Shown here in pieces: positions 1 to 9,300 of a stretch of DNA of 64,000 nt (its first letter is position 1; the number at the start of each line of letters is the position of its first letter). Source of the DNA: Streptosporangium album (GTDB lineage Bacteria > Actinomycetota > Actinomycetes > Streptosporangiales > Streptosporangiaceae); NCBI RefSeq assembly GCF_014203795.1, contig NZ_JACHJU010000001.1, positions 3,844,001 to 3,908,000 of the forward strand, written 5' to 3'. Position numbers and translations under genes: made by a program. Below the pieces are notes generated by a model. The model saw only the letters and a list, made by a program, of their open reading frames with translations, made no database searches and had not been told where the DNA came from.

Positions 1-414
1 CAGGTGGACCTGCGTCGTGTAGGCGAACGCCGCCCGGCCCTCACCCGTGTCGAACACGGGAATGCCGCCACCCGGGCCTGCGGCGACGATCACGTCGGCC
101 TCCAGGAGGAGCGGGGTGATGTCCTGCCCGGTGGCGTAGCCGGTCAGGCTGAGCTGGACGGCCCTGTCGACGGGGTCGGTCGGTTCGGGATAGCCGAGCG
201 CCACCGGCGAGGGCCGGTGGTTCGGATTACGGCGGAACTCACCGGTGATCTCGCCCGCCGCGTCGACCTGCCACGCGCCGACGATGCCGTACGGCGGGAC
301 CTCGCCGTCGGGGTCGAAGAAGGGATCGACCGCGTAGAGCCAGGCTCCGGGGCTGCGTCGGGCCTGTTCCCGCAGCTCGTCCGTGAGAGGCGGAGGTGGT
401 GGGGCATCGTTCAC
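1..414 (-). CDS. Type VII secretion system-associated protein (3' end outside window)
   Basis: The reading frame is open from a GTG at 414 to the window edge (138 codons, no stop), so the C-terminus is missing. A clear AGGAGG-type site lies just upstream of the GTG. The protein carries the PGAWLYAVDPFFDPDGEVPP and PYGIVGAWQVD signatures that I recognise from proteins annotated as type VII secretion-associated in actinomycetes. No signal peptide or TM segment is visible. It begins 35 bases after the stop of the ART toxin gene and is read in the same direction, so the two probably form one transcript. By position it could be the chaperone or immunity partner of that toxin; the sequence does not show this directly. 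Confidence 0.75.
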   Translation of the reverse strand, partial: MNDAPPPPPLTDELREQARRSPGAWLYAVDPFFDPDGEVPPYGIVGAWQVDAAGEITGEFRRNPNHRPSPVALGYPEPTDPVDRAVQLSLTGYATGQDITPLLLEADVIVAAGPGGGIPVFDTGEGRAAFAYTTQVHL

Positions 415-449
415 GGAGATCCTCCTGATCACGCCTGAGGGTAGCCGGG

Positions 450-1487
450 TCACGGGTCGAAGCGGGGGTTGGGGATGAAGTTCTCCGGTGTTTTGGGCAC
501 CCCCTCCGGCCAGGCGCCGGAGATGTATCGCCGATGCACACCGCCGGGGAAGGCGACCTCCTGCTCGTGGCCCAGCCGGGCGGTCGCCTCCGGAAGAGTC
601 CGCTGGATGTCGATCCCGCCGGGGGCGTCCACCTCATAGACGTGGCGCCGCACGAAGACGTTGTCGATGTCCCTGCGGGAGCTGGTCGCCACGAAGGCGG
701 AGGGGGTGGACTTGTTCACGTGGTCGTACAGGTTGGTGGCGGACGGATCCTGCGGGTGCAGTCCGTGCTCGAACACCTCGTCCGGCGCCCTGTTGTCGGC
801 ACGGTAGAGCAGCTCGCGCTCCCTGCGCCACATCGGATAAGGAGTGATCTTCTTCACGTCGACGCTCTTGTCGGCGGCCGACTCCAGGTAGTTGTCCGGA
901 CCGCGGACGGGCATGGGCGGACGCTTCGGGGGCCGGGGCGCCCCGGACCCTCCCCGCACGGGAGGTTTTCGCAGGAGGGCCGAGGCCCGGTTGAAGAGGC
1001 GGACCACGCTCCGTTGCAGCAGGTCGACCACCTTGCGGATGATCTGCCGTACGGCCAGGCGGGCGTTGCCCACGACGGCGGGAACGGCCGTGAGGGAGAC
1101 TCCGGCCGTGGGGCCCGAGGCCGCGGCGAGCCGGCACAGGTTCTGCGCGAGCCGTATCAGGACGACGATCAGCGCCACCTTCATGGCGAGCACGGCCATG
1201 GCCGAGATCTGCTGGGCGCAGCCGATGAGCAGTGCGGCGGCGATCGCGTCGCCGGACCGGCTCGAGGTGTCTCGCCAGTCCTCGTCGAATGCCCTGACGC
1301 CGTCGCCGTCGTTTCGGGACGTGGTCCGGGCGGCATGCGTGTCGGCGGCCGACGAACTGCGGCTCAGCGCTGTCGCGAACGTGATCCACCGCTGTCCGGA
1401 CTCGTACAACGTGTCCTCGTTGACCGGTGACCAGAATCCGACAAGGTTGAGAACGGTGGCGAGCTCGGCCGGAGGCTGCAGTGCCAC
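450..1487 (-). CDS. WXG-like T7SS polymorphic toxin with C-terminal ADP-ribosyltransferase domain
   Basis: 345 aa. Residues 1-90 are helical with LNLVGFWSPVNEDTLY and QRW, resembling the N-terminal export domain of CpnT-like/WXG toxins. Residues 93-118 are strongly hydrophobic. A basic proline-rich linker (about 175-200) leads to a C-terminal domain with the R-S/T-S-E layout of pierisin/scabin-like ADP-ribosyltransferases: LYRAD (R229), FVATSS (267-270) and the EQE pair (308-310) in EQEVAFPGG. These should bind NAD and transfer ADP-ribose, probably to a nucleic acid or protein target; the target cannot be read from sequence. An in-frame TAG lies just before the GTG, so the start cannot lie further upstream. 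No good Shine-Dalgarno is visible. The T7SS-associated gene follows at once. Confidence 0.8.
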   Translation of the reverse strand: MALQPPAELATVLNLVGFWSPVNEDTLYESGQRWITFATALSRSSSAADTHAARTTSRNDGDGVRAFDEDWRDTSSRSGDAIAAALLIGCAQQISAMAVLAMKVALIVVLIRLAQNLCRLAAASGPTAGVSLTAVPAVVGNARLAVRQIIRKVVDLLQRSVVRLFNRASALLRKPPVRGGSGAPRPPKRPPMPVRGPDNYLESAADKSVDVKKITPYPMWRRERELLYRADNRAPDEVFEHGLHPQDPSATNLYDHVNKSTPSAFVATSSRRDIDNVFVRRHVYEVDAPGGIDIQRTLPEATARLGHEQEVAFPGGVHRRYISGAWPEGVPKTPENFIPNPRFDP

Positions 1488-1501
1488 GGCGATCTATGAA
1501 C

Positions 1502-1696
1502 TCAGCGGCCGGCGGTGCGGTTGACAGGGCCGGACTCGCCTGTCGCACTCTCGAAGATCCGGCTGAGGACCGCCTCCGTATTCCTGGCCCGCCGTACCGT
1601 CGCACCGGGACCGTCGACATGCTGCATGAGGCAGGCCTCCTCGCCGAGTGCCCTTCTCCGTGACGTCGCCGATTCAGGATGGAGGTCCTGGGCCAC
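1502..1696 (-). CDS. Possible small ORF upstream of the toxin gene
   Basis: 64 codons from a GTG, ending 14 bases before the toxin GTG. I recognise no family. It is included only because the toxin lacks its own ribosome site and could be translated by coupling to this frame, and because a TACCGATAAGAT-like promoter sequence lies about 50 bases upstream. It lacks the WXG motif expected of a separate WXG100 partner. It may be simply untranslated leader. Confidence 0.25.
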   Translation of the reverse strand: MAQDLHPESATSRRRALGEEACLMQHVDGPGATVRRARNTEAVLSRIFESATGESGPVNRTAGR

Positions 1697-1798
1697 GTGG
1701 GGGCAACTTCCGTGATCTTATCGGTAGGTTCCCCCGAGCTCAGGCCTGTCGCCTCCGGGCCGGCCCGGTTCGGGTCGCCGCCGTCACCGATGCCCGGG

Positions 1799-2554
1799 TC
1801 AGTCGCGGACGGCGCAGAGGAGGCGGTTGTTGCCGCGCTGCCAGAGGGTGCCGATCTCGGCGAATCCGGTATTGCGGAGGGCGTCGACATGTGCGGAGAG
1901 CAGGGGGGACTCCGAGCCGTGGTGGTCGGCGCCCGCGGTGGTGCGTGCGGCGTTGAGCTCGGCGAAGGCGGGATCGGCGGCGACCGCGTCCCACCACTGG
2001 CTCCAGTCTTCGGGGCGTCCGCCGGCGAACGCGCGCTCGGTCTCCCGATCGTGCACGGCGCGTTCGAGGCGGGCGATGGCCGGGGCGGTGTCGTCGGTCT
2101 CCATGTGGTCACCGTTGAGCAGGAGCCCGCCCGGACGGAGCACGGTCGCCAGCTCGGCGTACACCTTCGCGAGATCCGGTCCGGAGATCCAGTGCAGCGC
2201 GGTGGTGCTCACCGCGACGTCGGCCGGCCGCTCCAGGCCCAGGGACTCGGTCCACCCGGGTGTGCGCAGGTCGAGGGAGACGAACCTGAGATGAGGGTAG
2301 GCGGCCCGGCCGAGGCCGAGCAGCAGCGGGTCCGCGTCGACCGAGACCACCGTCGTCTCGGGCAGCCGCTCCAGGAGGCGGGCGGACAGTGAGCCCGGTC
2401 CGCAGCCGAGGTCGATGACCAGCGGGTCGGGGCGGCCCGCCGCTTCGACGGCGTCGATCAACGCGGTGAATCGCTCCTCGCGGTCGGGCAGATAGCCCTC
2501 CTGCTGGCGGTCCCAGCGTGCGATCCACTCGAGTGCGGCATCGTGGGTGAGCAC
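1799..2554 (-). CDS. Class I SAM-dependent methyltransferase
   Basis: 251 aa from the GTG at 2554, chosen because AAGGAGA lies 7 bases upstream; an in-frame extension to 2596 exists but lacks a site. Motif I is VIDLGCGPGS (SAM glycine loop), followed by VVSVDAD (acidic ribose ligand), VAVSTTALHW and LRPGGLLLNGD, all typical of Methyltransf_12/25 small-molecule methyltransferases. It is cytosolic and the substrate is unknown. It is divergent from a CGNR zinc-finger regulator across a short spacer with a 9-bp inverted repeat, suggesting the CGNR protein controls both. Confidence 0.85.
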   Translation of the reverse strand: MLTHDAALEWIARWDRQQEGYLPDREERFTALIDAVEAAGRPDPLVIDLGCGPGSLSARLLERLPETTVVSVDADPLLLGLGRAAYPHLRFVSLDLRTPGWTESLGLERPADVAVSTTALHWISGPDLAKVYAELATVLRPGGLLLNGDHMETDDTAPAIARLERAVHDRETERAFAGGRPEDWSQWWDAVAADPAFAELNAARTTAGADHHGSESPLLSAHVDALRNTGFAEIGTLWQRGNNRLLCAVRD

Positions 2555-2564
2555 AATCGTCTCC

Positions 2565-2598
2565 TTGTGACTGTCGTCTAAGCTTGTGGCAGTCACAA
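2565..2598. promoter_or_regulatory. Inverted repeat in methyltransferase/CGNR divergent promoter
   Basis: TTGTGACTG (2565-2573) and CAGTCACAA (2590-2598) form a perfect 9-bp inverted repeat separated by 16 bases in the divergent intergenic region. A dimeric operator shared by both genes is likely; the binder is not known. Confidence 0.55.
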
Positions 2599-2626
2599 AC
2601 TAAAACACGAGAATGTAACTGGTCAA

Positions 2627-3196
2627 GTGGATTTCAACAGTCACGCCGATGCGATCGTCCGGATGGCGGTGGGGTTGGTCAACGAGCTGACCCCGGGAGA
2701 GCGGCGAGGCCGAGCCTTCCCGCCGCCGCGCGATCTCGCCGCCGCCGCCACCGAGGGCCTGCGGACCGGCTACCCGAGCCACCGGGAGGTCGCCGAGGGG
2801 GAGGCCTGTGACCTCGTCGAGATCGCGGCGCGGTTGCGCATGGTCTTCGACGCCGTCGCAACGGGAGACATCGACACGGCGGCCCTGCAGGTCAACGGAC
2901 TCCTTGAGGAGACCCGCGCCCGGCCGCTGCTCGAACGGCACGACGGGGAGCCGTGGCACCTGCACTTTCACGGTTCCGGCGGCACCATGGCCGGCGACTT
3001 GGCGGCGAGCTGCGCCACCGGGCTGGCGATCGTGCTGGGGAGCGAGTTCCACGACCGTCTCGGTGTGTGCACGGCACCGCACTGCGACCGGGTCTACGTG
3101 GACGTCTCCCGCAACGGCACCCGCCGGTTCTGCGGCACCGCCTGCCAGAACCGCGTCAAGACCGCGGCCTTCCGTGCCAGAGGCAGAGTCCCGTGA
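2627..3196 (+). CDS. CGNR zinc finger domain-containing protein
   Basis: 189 aa. The N-terminal two thirds fit the stress-related ABATE region. The C-terminus is a clear zf-CGNR: CTAPHCDRVYVDVSRNGTRR, then FCGTACQN and RVKTAAFRARGR. Four cysteines bind zinc, and the family (CalR9-like) is thought to act as transcriptional regulators. The GTG start has only a weak ribosome site and lies 28 bases from the inverted repeat, so the transcript may have a very short leader. It is divergent from the methyltransferase gene. Confidence 0.8.
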   Translation: MDFNSHADAIVRMAVGLVNELTPGERRGRAFPPPRDLAAAATEGLRTGYPSHREVAEGEACDLVEIAARLRMVFDAVATGDIDTAALQVNGLLEETRARPLLERHDGEPWHLHFHGSGGTMAGDLAASCATGLAIVLGSEFHDRLGVCTAPHCDRVYVDVSRNGTRRFCGTACQNRVKTAAFRARGRVP

Positions 3197-3230
3197 GGTC
3201 ACTCATGGCGGCCCTCCGGCTAGCCGAGCC

Positions 3231-3959
3231 TCAGCTCTGGGCTATGTCGATGTCCCCCGTGGCGCTGGTGACCCGGACCGAGCGCGGGGCGGCGGGGTCG
3301 TCGACGATGCCGATCCGCTCGCTCCCCGTGACGGTGCCGGTCACGACGTGGTAGGCACCCCGCGGCAGCCGTACCACGCCGTCGCCGGTGCCGGTCCGCA
3401 CCTCGACCGCATCGGGCGGGCCGCTGAAGACGAGTCTCACCTCGCCGGTGCCGGACGAGGCGGTGACCCGCCTGCCCGACAGGTTGTCGGCTTCGACGGG
3501 GCCGGCTCCCGCCCGCGCCTCCACCGTGCCCGACAGCGCGTGCAACGTGACCGCCCCCGCTCCGGCGTCGGCCCTGACCTCAAGGCCGTGCGGGATCTCC
3601 ACCCGGTAGTCCACCACGCACATCCGGTCGTGCCACGTGTCGTCGCCGGACGGGCAGGTGTAGTCCAGCGTCAGCGTGCCGCCGTCCACGGGGTGCCTGG
3701 TGACGGGCTTGTGGCCTTTCCACCGGAGGCTTTCGGTGACCCGGACGCCTGACCTGGCGCTCTCCGTCATCTCGATGTTTCCGGCCCCGGTCGCCACCCG
3801 CAGTGCGGTCAGCTCGCCGGTCACGTCGTAGGAGACGGTCTCATGCCGCTCCGCGCCGGCGCCCACCTCCGCCGGGCCTTCGAAACCACCCACCTGCACC
3901 GGGTCGCAACCCACCAGCACCAGACCGGATGCGAGCAGTGCTACTGCGATGGCTGTCAT
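3231..3959 (-). CDS. DUF4097-type adhesin-like lipoprotein
   Basis: 242 aa with a short lipoprotein signal ending in the lipobox LVGC (Cys18). The mature part is a repetitive beta-rich region with alternating Gly/Ala and charged turns (ATGAGNIEMTES, RADAGAGAVTLHAL, ASSGTGEVRL, TSATGDIDIAQS), typical of the DUF4097 beta-helix seen in many actinobacterial lipoproteins. It is probably anchored on the outer face of the membrane; its function is unknown. It is read in the same direction as the upstream fucosidase gene, 136 bases after it. Confidence 0.75.
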   Translation of the reverse strand: MTAIAVALLASGLVLVGCDPVQVGGFEGPAEVGAGAERHETVSYDVTGELTALRVATGAGNIEMTESARSGVRVTESLRWKGHKPVTRHPVDGGTLTLDYTCPSGDDTWHDRMCVVDYRVEIPHGLEVRADAGAGAVTLHALSGTVEARAGAGPVEADNLSGRRVTASSGTGEVRLVFSGPPDAVEVRTGTGDGVVRLPRGAYHVVTGTVTGSERIGIVDDPAAPRSVRVTSATGDIDIAQS

Positions 3960-4095
3960 TTTCCCGTCCTCGCGGTATCGATCTTCCGCCGGGCCGTACG
4001 GCCGCCGCCTACGGGAAGTCCCCCAGGTGCCTCGAAGGTATTCCGGGCCGGCCGGTCGAGGACGGGGTTCCGGAGTGTGGCAAGGAACGTTTTAC

Positions 4096-5586
4096 CTACT
4101 CGGGGGCCGGCCGGGACAGCCCCGGGCCCGGGAGAGGAGTCATCACCAGCACATGCGCGGGAGATCGCCGCTGTGGCGCCGTGATCTCCACATCCGTCCC
4201 TCTCTGGGTCCATGCCAGTTCCGTGCGTCCGTCCGCGCCGAGAAGTTCGACAGGGGTGCCCGGAGAGAGCGTCAGGTCACGGATGACGAGAGTCCCGGGG
4301 AGGCCGTCGGCGAGCACGGTGGCGTAGACGGTGGTGTCCTTGCAGGTGAAGTGGACGGGGTGGCCGTCCGGAGTGGCCGTCCGGGTCCGGGTCCACGGGC
4401 GCGTCGCGAAGATCGCCTGACCGTTGGTCTCCAGCCACGCGCCGAGCTCGCGGAGTGGCTGCTGCTGCATCTCGGGGATGCGGCCGTGTCCGTCGGGGCC
4501 GACGTTGATGAGCAGGTTGCCGCCCTTGCTGACCACGTCGACCAGCAGGCGGACGAGTGCGGTGCCGGTGAGCATGTCGGCGGCGCTCTCCTGGGCGTTG
4601 TAGCCGAAGGAGGTGCCCAGGCCCCGGGTCAGCTCCCAGGCATGGGGGAGAGCGGTCTCGGGGGAGCTGTACTCGTGGGTCTGGACGTCGTAGTGGAAGG
4701 TCGGAACCGGGGTGGGCAGCTGCCTGCCGCCGCGGGCCAGAAGCTTCAGCGTCGTGGCGATGAAGCGGAGGTAGAGGCGGCGAGCGAGGCGGTTGCGCGG
4801 CATCTTCACCTGGGTCCAGCGGTCGTTGACCACCCCCTCGGCGACGGAGTCGTAGTAGTGGGCGAAGAGTTCGTGCGGGTCCTGCTCCGCGGGCCAGCCC
4901 ATGTCGTTCCAGAGGATGGACGGCTGGTAGGCGTCGATCAGCTCCCGCCACTGCGCCGTGGCGTATCGCGCGTACTCCTCACCGAGCGCCTGATGCTCCA
5001 TGAGGTCGGTCATGGTGCGGATCGGCCTGTCGGTGAAGGTCCAGTCGATGCCGCCCGCGTAGTAGAGCCCCATCCGGAGTCCCTGTGCTCTGACGGCGCT
5101 GGTGAGATCGCCGACGAGGTCCCGCCGCACCCGGTAGTCGGCGGGCATGCGGGGGTTGGGCACCTTGGTGGGCCACAGGGGGTATCCGTCCAGGTGTCTG
5201 GTGACCATGACCACGTACTGGGCGCCCGTGCCGGCGAAGAACCGGGCCCAGTCGCCGAGGTCGGTCTCTGCGGCGACGGTGTCGAACCGGTCACGGAAGC
5301 GGGTGTAGGGGAAGTCGTCGCCGTACGTCGCTCTGTGGTGCCGGGCGGTCGGTGAGCCGGGCACGCGCAGCGCGTTGAGGTACCACTCGGCGTAGGGGAT
5401 GTTGCCCCGGGTGTCCTTCATCGCGGTCAGGTCGCGCATGAAGGAGGTGAAGTCGCCGGCCGCCGGATCGGCGAAGGCGGGGACCGAGTAGAGGCCCCAG
5501 TGGAGGAAGATGCCCAGCTTCGCGTCCTGATACCAGCCGGGGATCGGGCGGGCGCCGAGCGAGGCTCTGTCCGGCAGGTGGGTCAC
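4096..5586 (-). CDS. GH29-family alpha-L-fucosidase
   Basis: 496 aa. The N-terminus WYQDAKLGIFLHWGLYSVPA is the GH29 signature. HLDGYPLWPTKVPNPR and GLYYAGGIDWTF follow, and the likely nucleophile is Asp228 in ILWNDMGWP. NLLINVGPDGHGRIPEMQQ is the conserved C-terminal catalytic-domain segment, followed by a small beta domain. It would cleave terminal alpha-L-fucose by retention. No signal peptide is seen, so it is likely intracellular. The GTG start overlaps the stop of the upstream TetR gene by 4 bases, implying translational coupling and substrate-responsive control. Confidence 0.9.
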   Translation of the reverse strand: MTHLPDRASLGARPIPGWYQDAKLGIFLHWGLYSVPAFADPAAGDFTSFMRDLTAMKDTRGNIPYAEWYLNALRVPGSPTARHHRATYGDDFPYTRFRDRFDTVAAETDLGDWARFFAGTGAQYVVMVTRHLDGYPLWPTKVPNPRMPADYRVRRDLVGDLTSAVRAQGLRMGLYYAGGIDWTFTDRPIRTMTDLMEHQALGEEYARYATAQWRELIDAYQPSILWNDMGWPAEQDPHELFAHYYDSVAEGVVNDRWTQVKMPRNRLARRLYLRFIATTLKLLARGGRQLPTPVPTFHYDVQTHEYSSPETALPHAWELTRGLGTSFGYNAQESAADMLTGTALVRLLVDVVSKGGNLLINVGPDGHGRIPEMQQQPLRELGAWLETNGQAIFATRPWTRTRTATPDGHPVHFTCKDTTVYATVLADGLPGTLVIRDLTLSPGTPVELLGADGRTELAWTQRGTDVEITAPQRRSPAHVLVMTPLPGPGLSRPAPE

Positions 5587-6221
5587 GGTGCTTCTCCCGG
5601 GGTGTGAACGGCTGTCATGAGGCGGACCAGGGTGCGCAGTTCCTTTCCGTAGGCATCCAGGTCGAGCCCGGGATCCACGGTGAGCGCGCCGAGGATCCCG
5701 TCGCGCAGGGAGCGGATCGCGATCGCGACGGACCTGGGGTCGAACTGCCGGAACTGCCCCTGCCGCTGGCCCCGGGCCAGGAGGTCCTCAAGCGCGTCGA
5801 GGTCCGCGCGCGCGACCGCGGCGGAGGCGGCCGCCCCGTTCTCGGTGGCGCGGGAGCCGGCGGCGATGTCCAGTACGGCCAGCAGGTGTTTGCGGTGCGA
5901 CCGGATGAAACCGACGTTGGCGCCGACGAAGGCGTCCAGTGCGTCGGCGGGGGTCGGCTGGGCGTCCACGAGCGGGCCGACGTGACCGGCGAACGCGGCC
6001 ATGACCTCCCCGACGACGGAGTTGATCAGATCCTGCCGGTTGGCGAAGTGGTAGGTGATCAATCCGGTGCTGCTCAGCCCGGCCTGCTTGGCGATCTTGG
6101 CGAAGGACGCCCCCGCGGAGCCGACCTCGGCGATCACCTCGACGGCCGCCTCGATGATCTGGGCACGCCGCGCCTGCTCGGTGAACGTCCGTTGCTCACC
6201 TGGACGAAAATTAGCTTGCAT
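5583..6221 (-). CDS. TetR/AcrR family regulator of the fucosidase operon
   Basis: 212 aa from the ATG at 6221. The N-terminal HTH spans roughly residues 10-60 (RAQIIEAAVEVIAEVG, ASFAKIAKQAGLSSTGLITYHFANRQDL); the rest is a helical ligand domain of the TetR_C type. A TAGACT hexamer at 6228-6233 lies exactly 6 bases before this ATG, which fits a leaderless transcript. TTGC-ATGA-GCAA straddles the start and may be an autoregulatory site. It overlaps the fucosidase gene by 4 bases, so it probably represses its own operon. Confidence 0.85.
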   Translation of the reverse strand: MQANFRPGEQRTFTEQARRAQIIEAAVEVIAEVGSAGASFAKIAKQAGLSSTGLITYHFANRQDLINSVVGEVMAAFAGHVGPLVDAQPTPADALDAFVGANVGFIRSHRKHLLAVLDIAAGSRATENGAAASAAVARADLDALEDLLARGQRQGQFRQFDPRSVAIAIRSLRDGILGALTVDPGLDLDAYGKELRTLVRLMTAVHTPGEAP

Positions 6222-6344
6222 GAGCAAAGTCTAGGGTGTGACGGATGCGGACCTTCCCTCAGGACGGCACCGGTCCGCACCGGACAGCCCTGCCGATCCC
6301 GTCGGCTCCCTGGCCGCTCTGGAGCATGGGGGACAATCGGCGTC

Positions 6345-9300
6345 ATGCAGTTCGGCATCCTCGGACCCCTGGACGTACGGTCCCCCACCGGTGAGGCGGT
6401 CTCCGTGGGCGGACCGCGGCCGCGTGCCCTGCTGGTGATGCTGCTGCTGAACGCGGGCCGGGTGGTCGGCGTGGAACAGCTGATCGACGGCCAGTACGGC
6501 GACGACCCTCCCGCCGGCGCCGCCAACGCGCTGCAGGCCCAGGTGTCCCGGCTCCGCCGTAACCTGCCCGCCGAGACGGTCGAGTTCCACGGGTCCGGAT
6601 ACCGGCTCGCGATCGACCCCGACGACGTCGACGCCCACCGGTTCGAGCGGCTCGCCCGTGAGGGACGTCGGCAGCTGGCGGCGGGCCTTCCCAGGGCCGC
6701 CGTCGGCCCGCTGCGGGAGGCGCTCGGCCTGTGGCGGGGGCCGGCCCTGGCCGACCTGCCTTTCGGGCAGGCACAGGCGGCACGGCTGGAGGAGCTCCGG
6801 CTGGCGGCGGAGGAGGATCTCGCCGAGGCGGAGCTCGCCCTTCCCGAGGGCGCCTCCATCGCCGACCTGCAGCGGCTGGCGGACGCGCACCCCCTGCGGG
6901 AGAGGCTCAGAGGGCAGCTGATGCGCGCCCTGCACGCGGCGGGACGGCAGGCCGAGGCACTGGCGGTGTTCGAGGAGACCCGGAGCCTGCTCGCCGAGGA
7001 GCTCGGCGCCGACCCTTCGCCCGAGCTCGCCGAGGTCCACCTGGCCGTCCTGCGCGCCGAGAAGCCCCGGCCGGTGCCGCGGCGGCTCGCGGCGCAGCTC
7101 AGCAGCTTCGTGGGGCGCGAACAGGAGCTCGCACGGATCGACGCGCTGCGCGACTCCCGGCTGATCACGATCATCGGGCCGGGCGGCACCGGCAAGACCC
7201 GGCTGGCGATCGAGGCGGCCGGGCGCGGGCGGCGTGAGGTGTGCTTCGCCGATCTCTCCCCGCTCCGCGGCGGCGCCTCCCTGCCCGGCGGCACCACCCC
7301 GTTCAACGGCGGCGACCAGGTGCCCCAGGCGGTGCTCGACGCATTCGGGTTGCGCGAGGCCGGGTTCCAGCCGCTGCGCCCGTCGGACCCCACCGAGCGC
7401 CTGGTGTCGGCGCTCGCCGGGCAGGAGCTGCTGCTCATCCTCGACAACTGCGAGCACGTCGTCACCGCCGTCGCCACGCTGGCCCGCAGCCTGCTGGGCG
7501 AGTGCCCGGGGCTGAGCGTCCTGGCCACCAGCCGCGAGCCCCTCGGCATCACCGGCGAGACACTGGTGCCACTGGCGCCGCTGGCCACCCCGCCGCAGGG
7601 CTCCCTGCCGTCCGCCGTGCTGTCCTACCCCGCCGTGCGGCTCTTCGCCGACCGGGCGGCCGCCGTACAGCAGGCGTTCGAGGTACGGCAGGACAACGCG
7701 GAGACGGTCGCCCGGATCTGCGCGACGCTGGACGGACTGCCCCTGGCCATCGAGCTGGCGGCGGCGCGGCTGCGGTCGTTCACCGTCGAGGAGATCGCCG
7801 CGCGCCTGGCCGAGCACGGCCGGTTCCGGCTACTGTCGCGCGGCGACCGTACGGCGGCGGCCCGGCACCGGACCCTGCGCGCGGTGGTGGAATGGAGCTG
7901 GGACCTTCTCACCCCGGACGAGCAGGCGCTGGCCAGGCGGTTCACCGTGTTCGCGGGGAGTGCGTCCCTGGAGGCGGTCGAAGAGGTCTGCGGCATGGAG
8001 GACGCCGCCGAGCTGCTGGCCGACCTGGTGGACAAGTCGCTGATCGAGACGGACGGCGACCGCTACCGGATGCTCGACACGATCCTGCTGTTCTGCGCGG
8101 AGAAGCTGGCCGAGGCCGGAGAGCAGGAGCGTCTGCGAGGCGCCCACGCCCGCTTCTTCCTGGACCTGGCGCAGCGCGCGGATCCCCACCTGCGCCGGGC
8201 CGAGCAGCTCCGGTGGCTGGACCTGCTCTCCGCCGAGCACGGCAACCTGATGGCCGCGCTGCGCCGGGCCGTACGCGACGACCGGGAGACGGCGCTGCGG
8301 CTGATCGCCGCGCTGGCGGCGTACTGGTGGCTGAGCGGACGGCGCAGCCAGGCCGGTGAGGCGGCCGCCGAACTCCTCGACGCGATCGGCCGGCCTCCCG
8401 AGGGGCTGGAGGAGGAGTACGTCATGTGCGTGACGCACGCCGTACCCCGGGCAGGGCCCGAGCACTGGGAACAGGCCGGGGCGATCATGGGGGCGCTGGA
8501 CCGTCCGGCACGGCACCCCTTCACCCTGCCCATGTGGGGCATGATCGCGGGGCCGTCGGGTCCGATCGGACCCGAGGCCGGACGGCTGCTCGGCTCCGAT
8601 CCGTGGAACCAGACGCTGGGACGGCTCAGCCTGGCCCTGCTGACGATGCTCGACGGTGAGCATGCCCGGGCCGAGCGGGGGTTCGAGGAGGTGCTGCTCG
8701 GCTTCCGTTCCCTGGGCGAGCGCTGGGGAACGGCTCAGGGGCTTGACGGGCTGGCGCTGGTCGCGAGCCTGCGCGGGGAGTGGGGGCGGGCCCGTGAGCT
8801 GTGGGGGGAGGCGCTCGCGCTGCTGGAGGAGCTCGGCGCCCTGGAGGAGAGCACGGATGTGCTGGCGCACCGGGCGGCGGCCCTGGTGCGCCAGGGGGAT
8901 CTCGCCGCCGCTGCCGCCGACTACCGGCACGCCGAGGAACTCGTCCGTAAGGCGGGCTGGCCGGATGTGTCCGCAGAGATCCACCTGGGCATGGGCGAGA
9001 TCGCGCGGTCCGACGACGATCTCGCCGAGGCCCGGCGCCGGTTCGACGCGGCGCTGCGGGCCTCGGAGACCGGGCCCTTCGTCGACGGGGTGCGGGCGCG
9101 GGCGCTCACCGCGCTGGGACGGCTGGCCGAGGCCGAGGGCGACCCGGCCGAGGCCCGGCTCCGCCATCGCCAGGCGCTGGCCGCGGCGCGGAGGTCGCCG
9201 CTGACGACGGACTTCGCCATCGCCGCCGAGGGACAGGCCGGAGCCGCCCTGCTGGAAGGAGCGGAAACGTCGCGGGAGGGCGCCGGAGAACGGGCGGCGC

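Noticed and set aside
634..2112. Long open frame on the minus strand spanning the toxin and methyltransferase genes
   Set aside because: It is the shadow of two genes in other frames; its composition (Pro/Arg/Ser-rich) and lack of any motif are typical of antisense or out-of-frame GC-rich DNA.
3956..4213. 85-codon minus-strand frame overlapping the fucosidase 3' end
   Set aside because: It overlaps the fucosidase gene in another frame, has no motif and no ribosome site; the ATGA overlap with the lipoprotein start is probably chance.
5604..6344. Upstream extension of the BTAD regulator frame
   Set aside because: This part lies opposite the TetR gene and shows no homology; the winged-helix start and ATG at 6345 fit the family.
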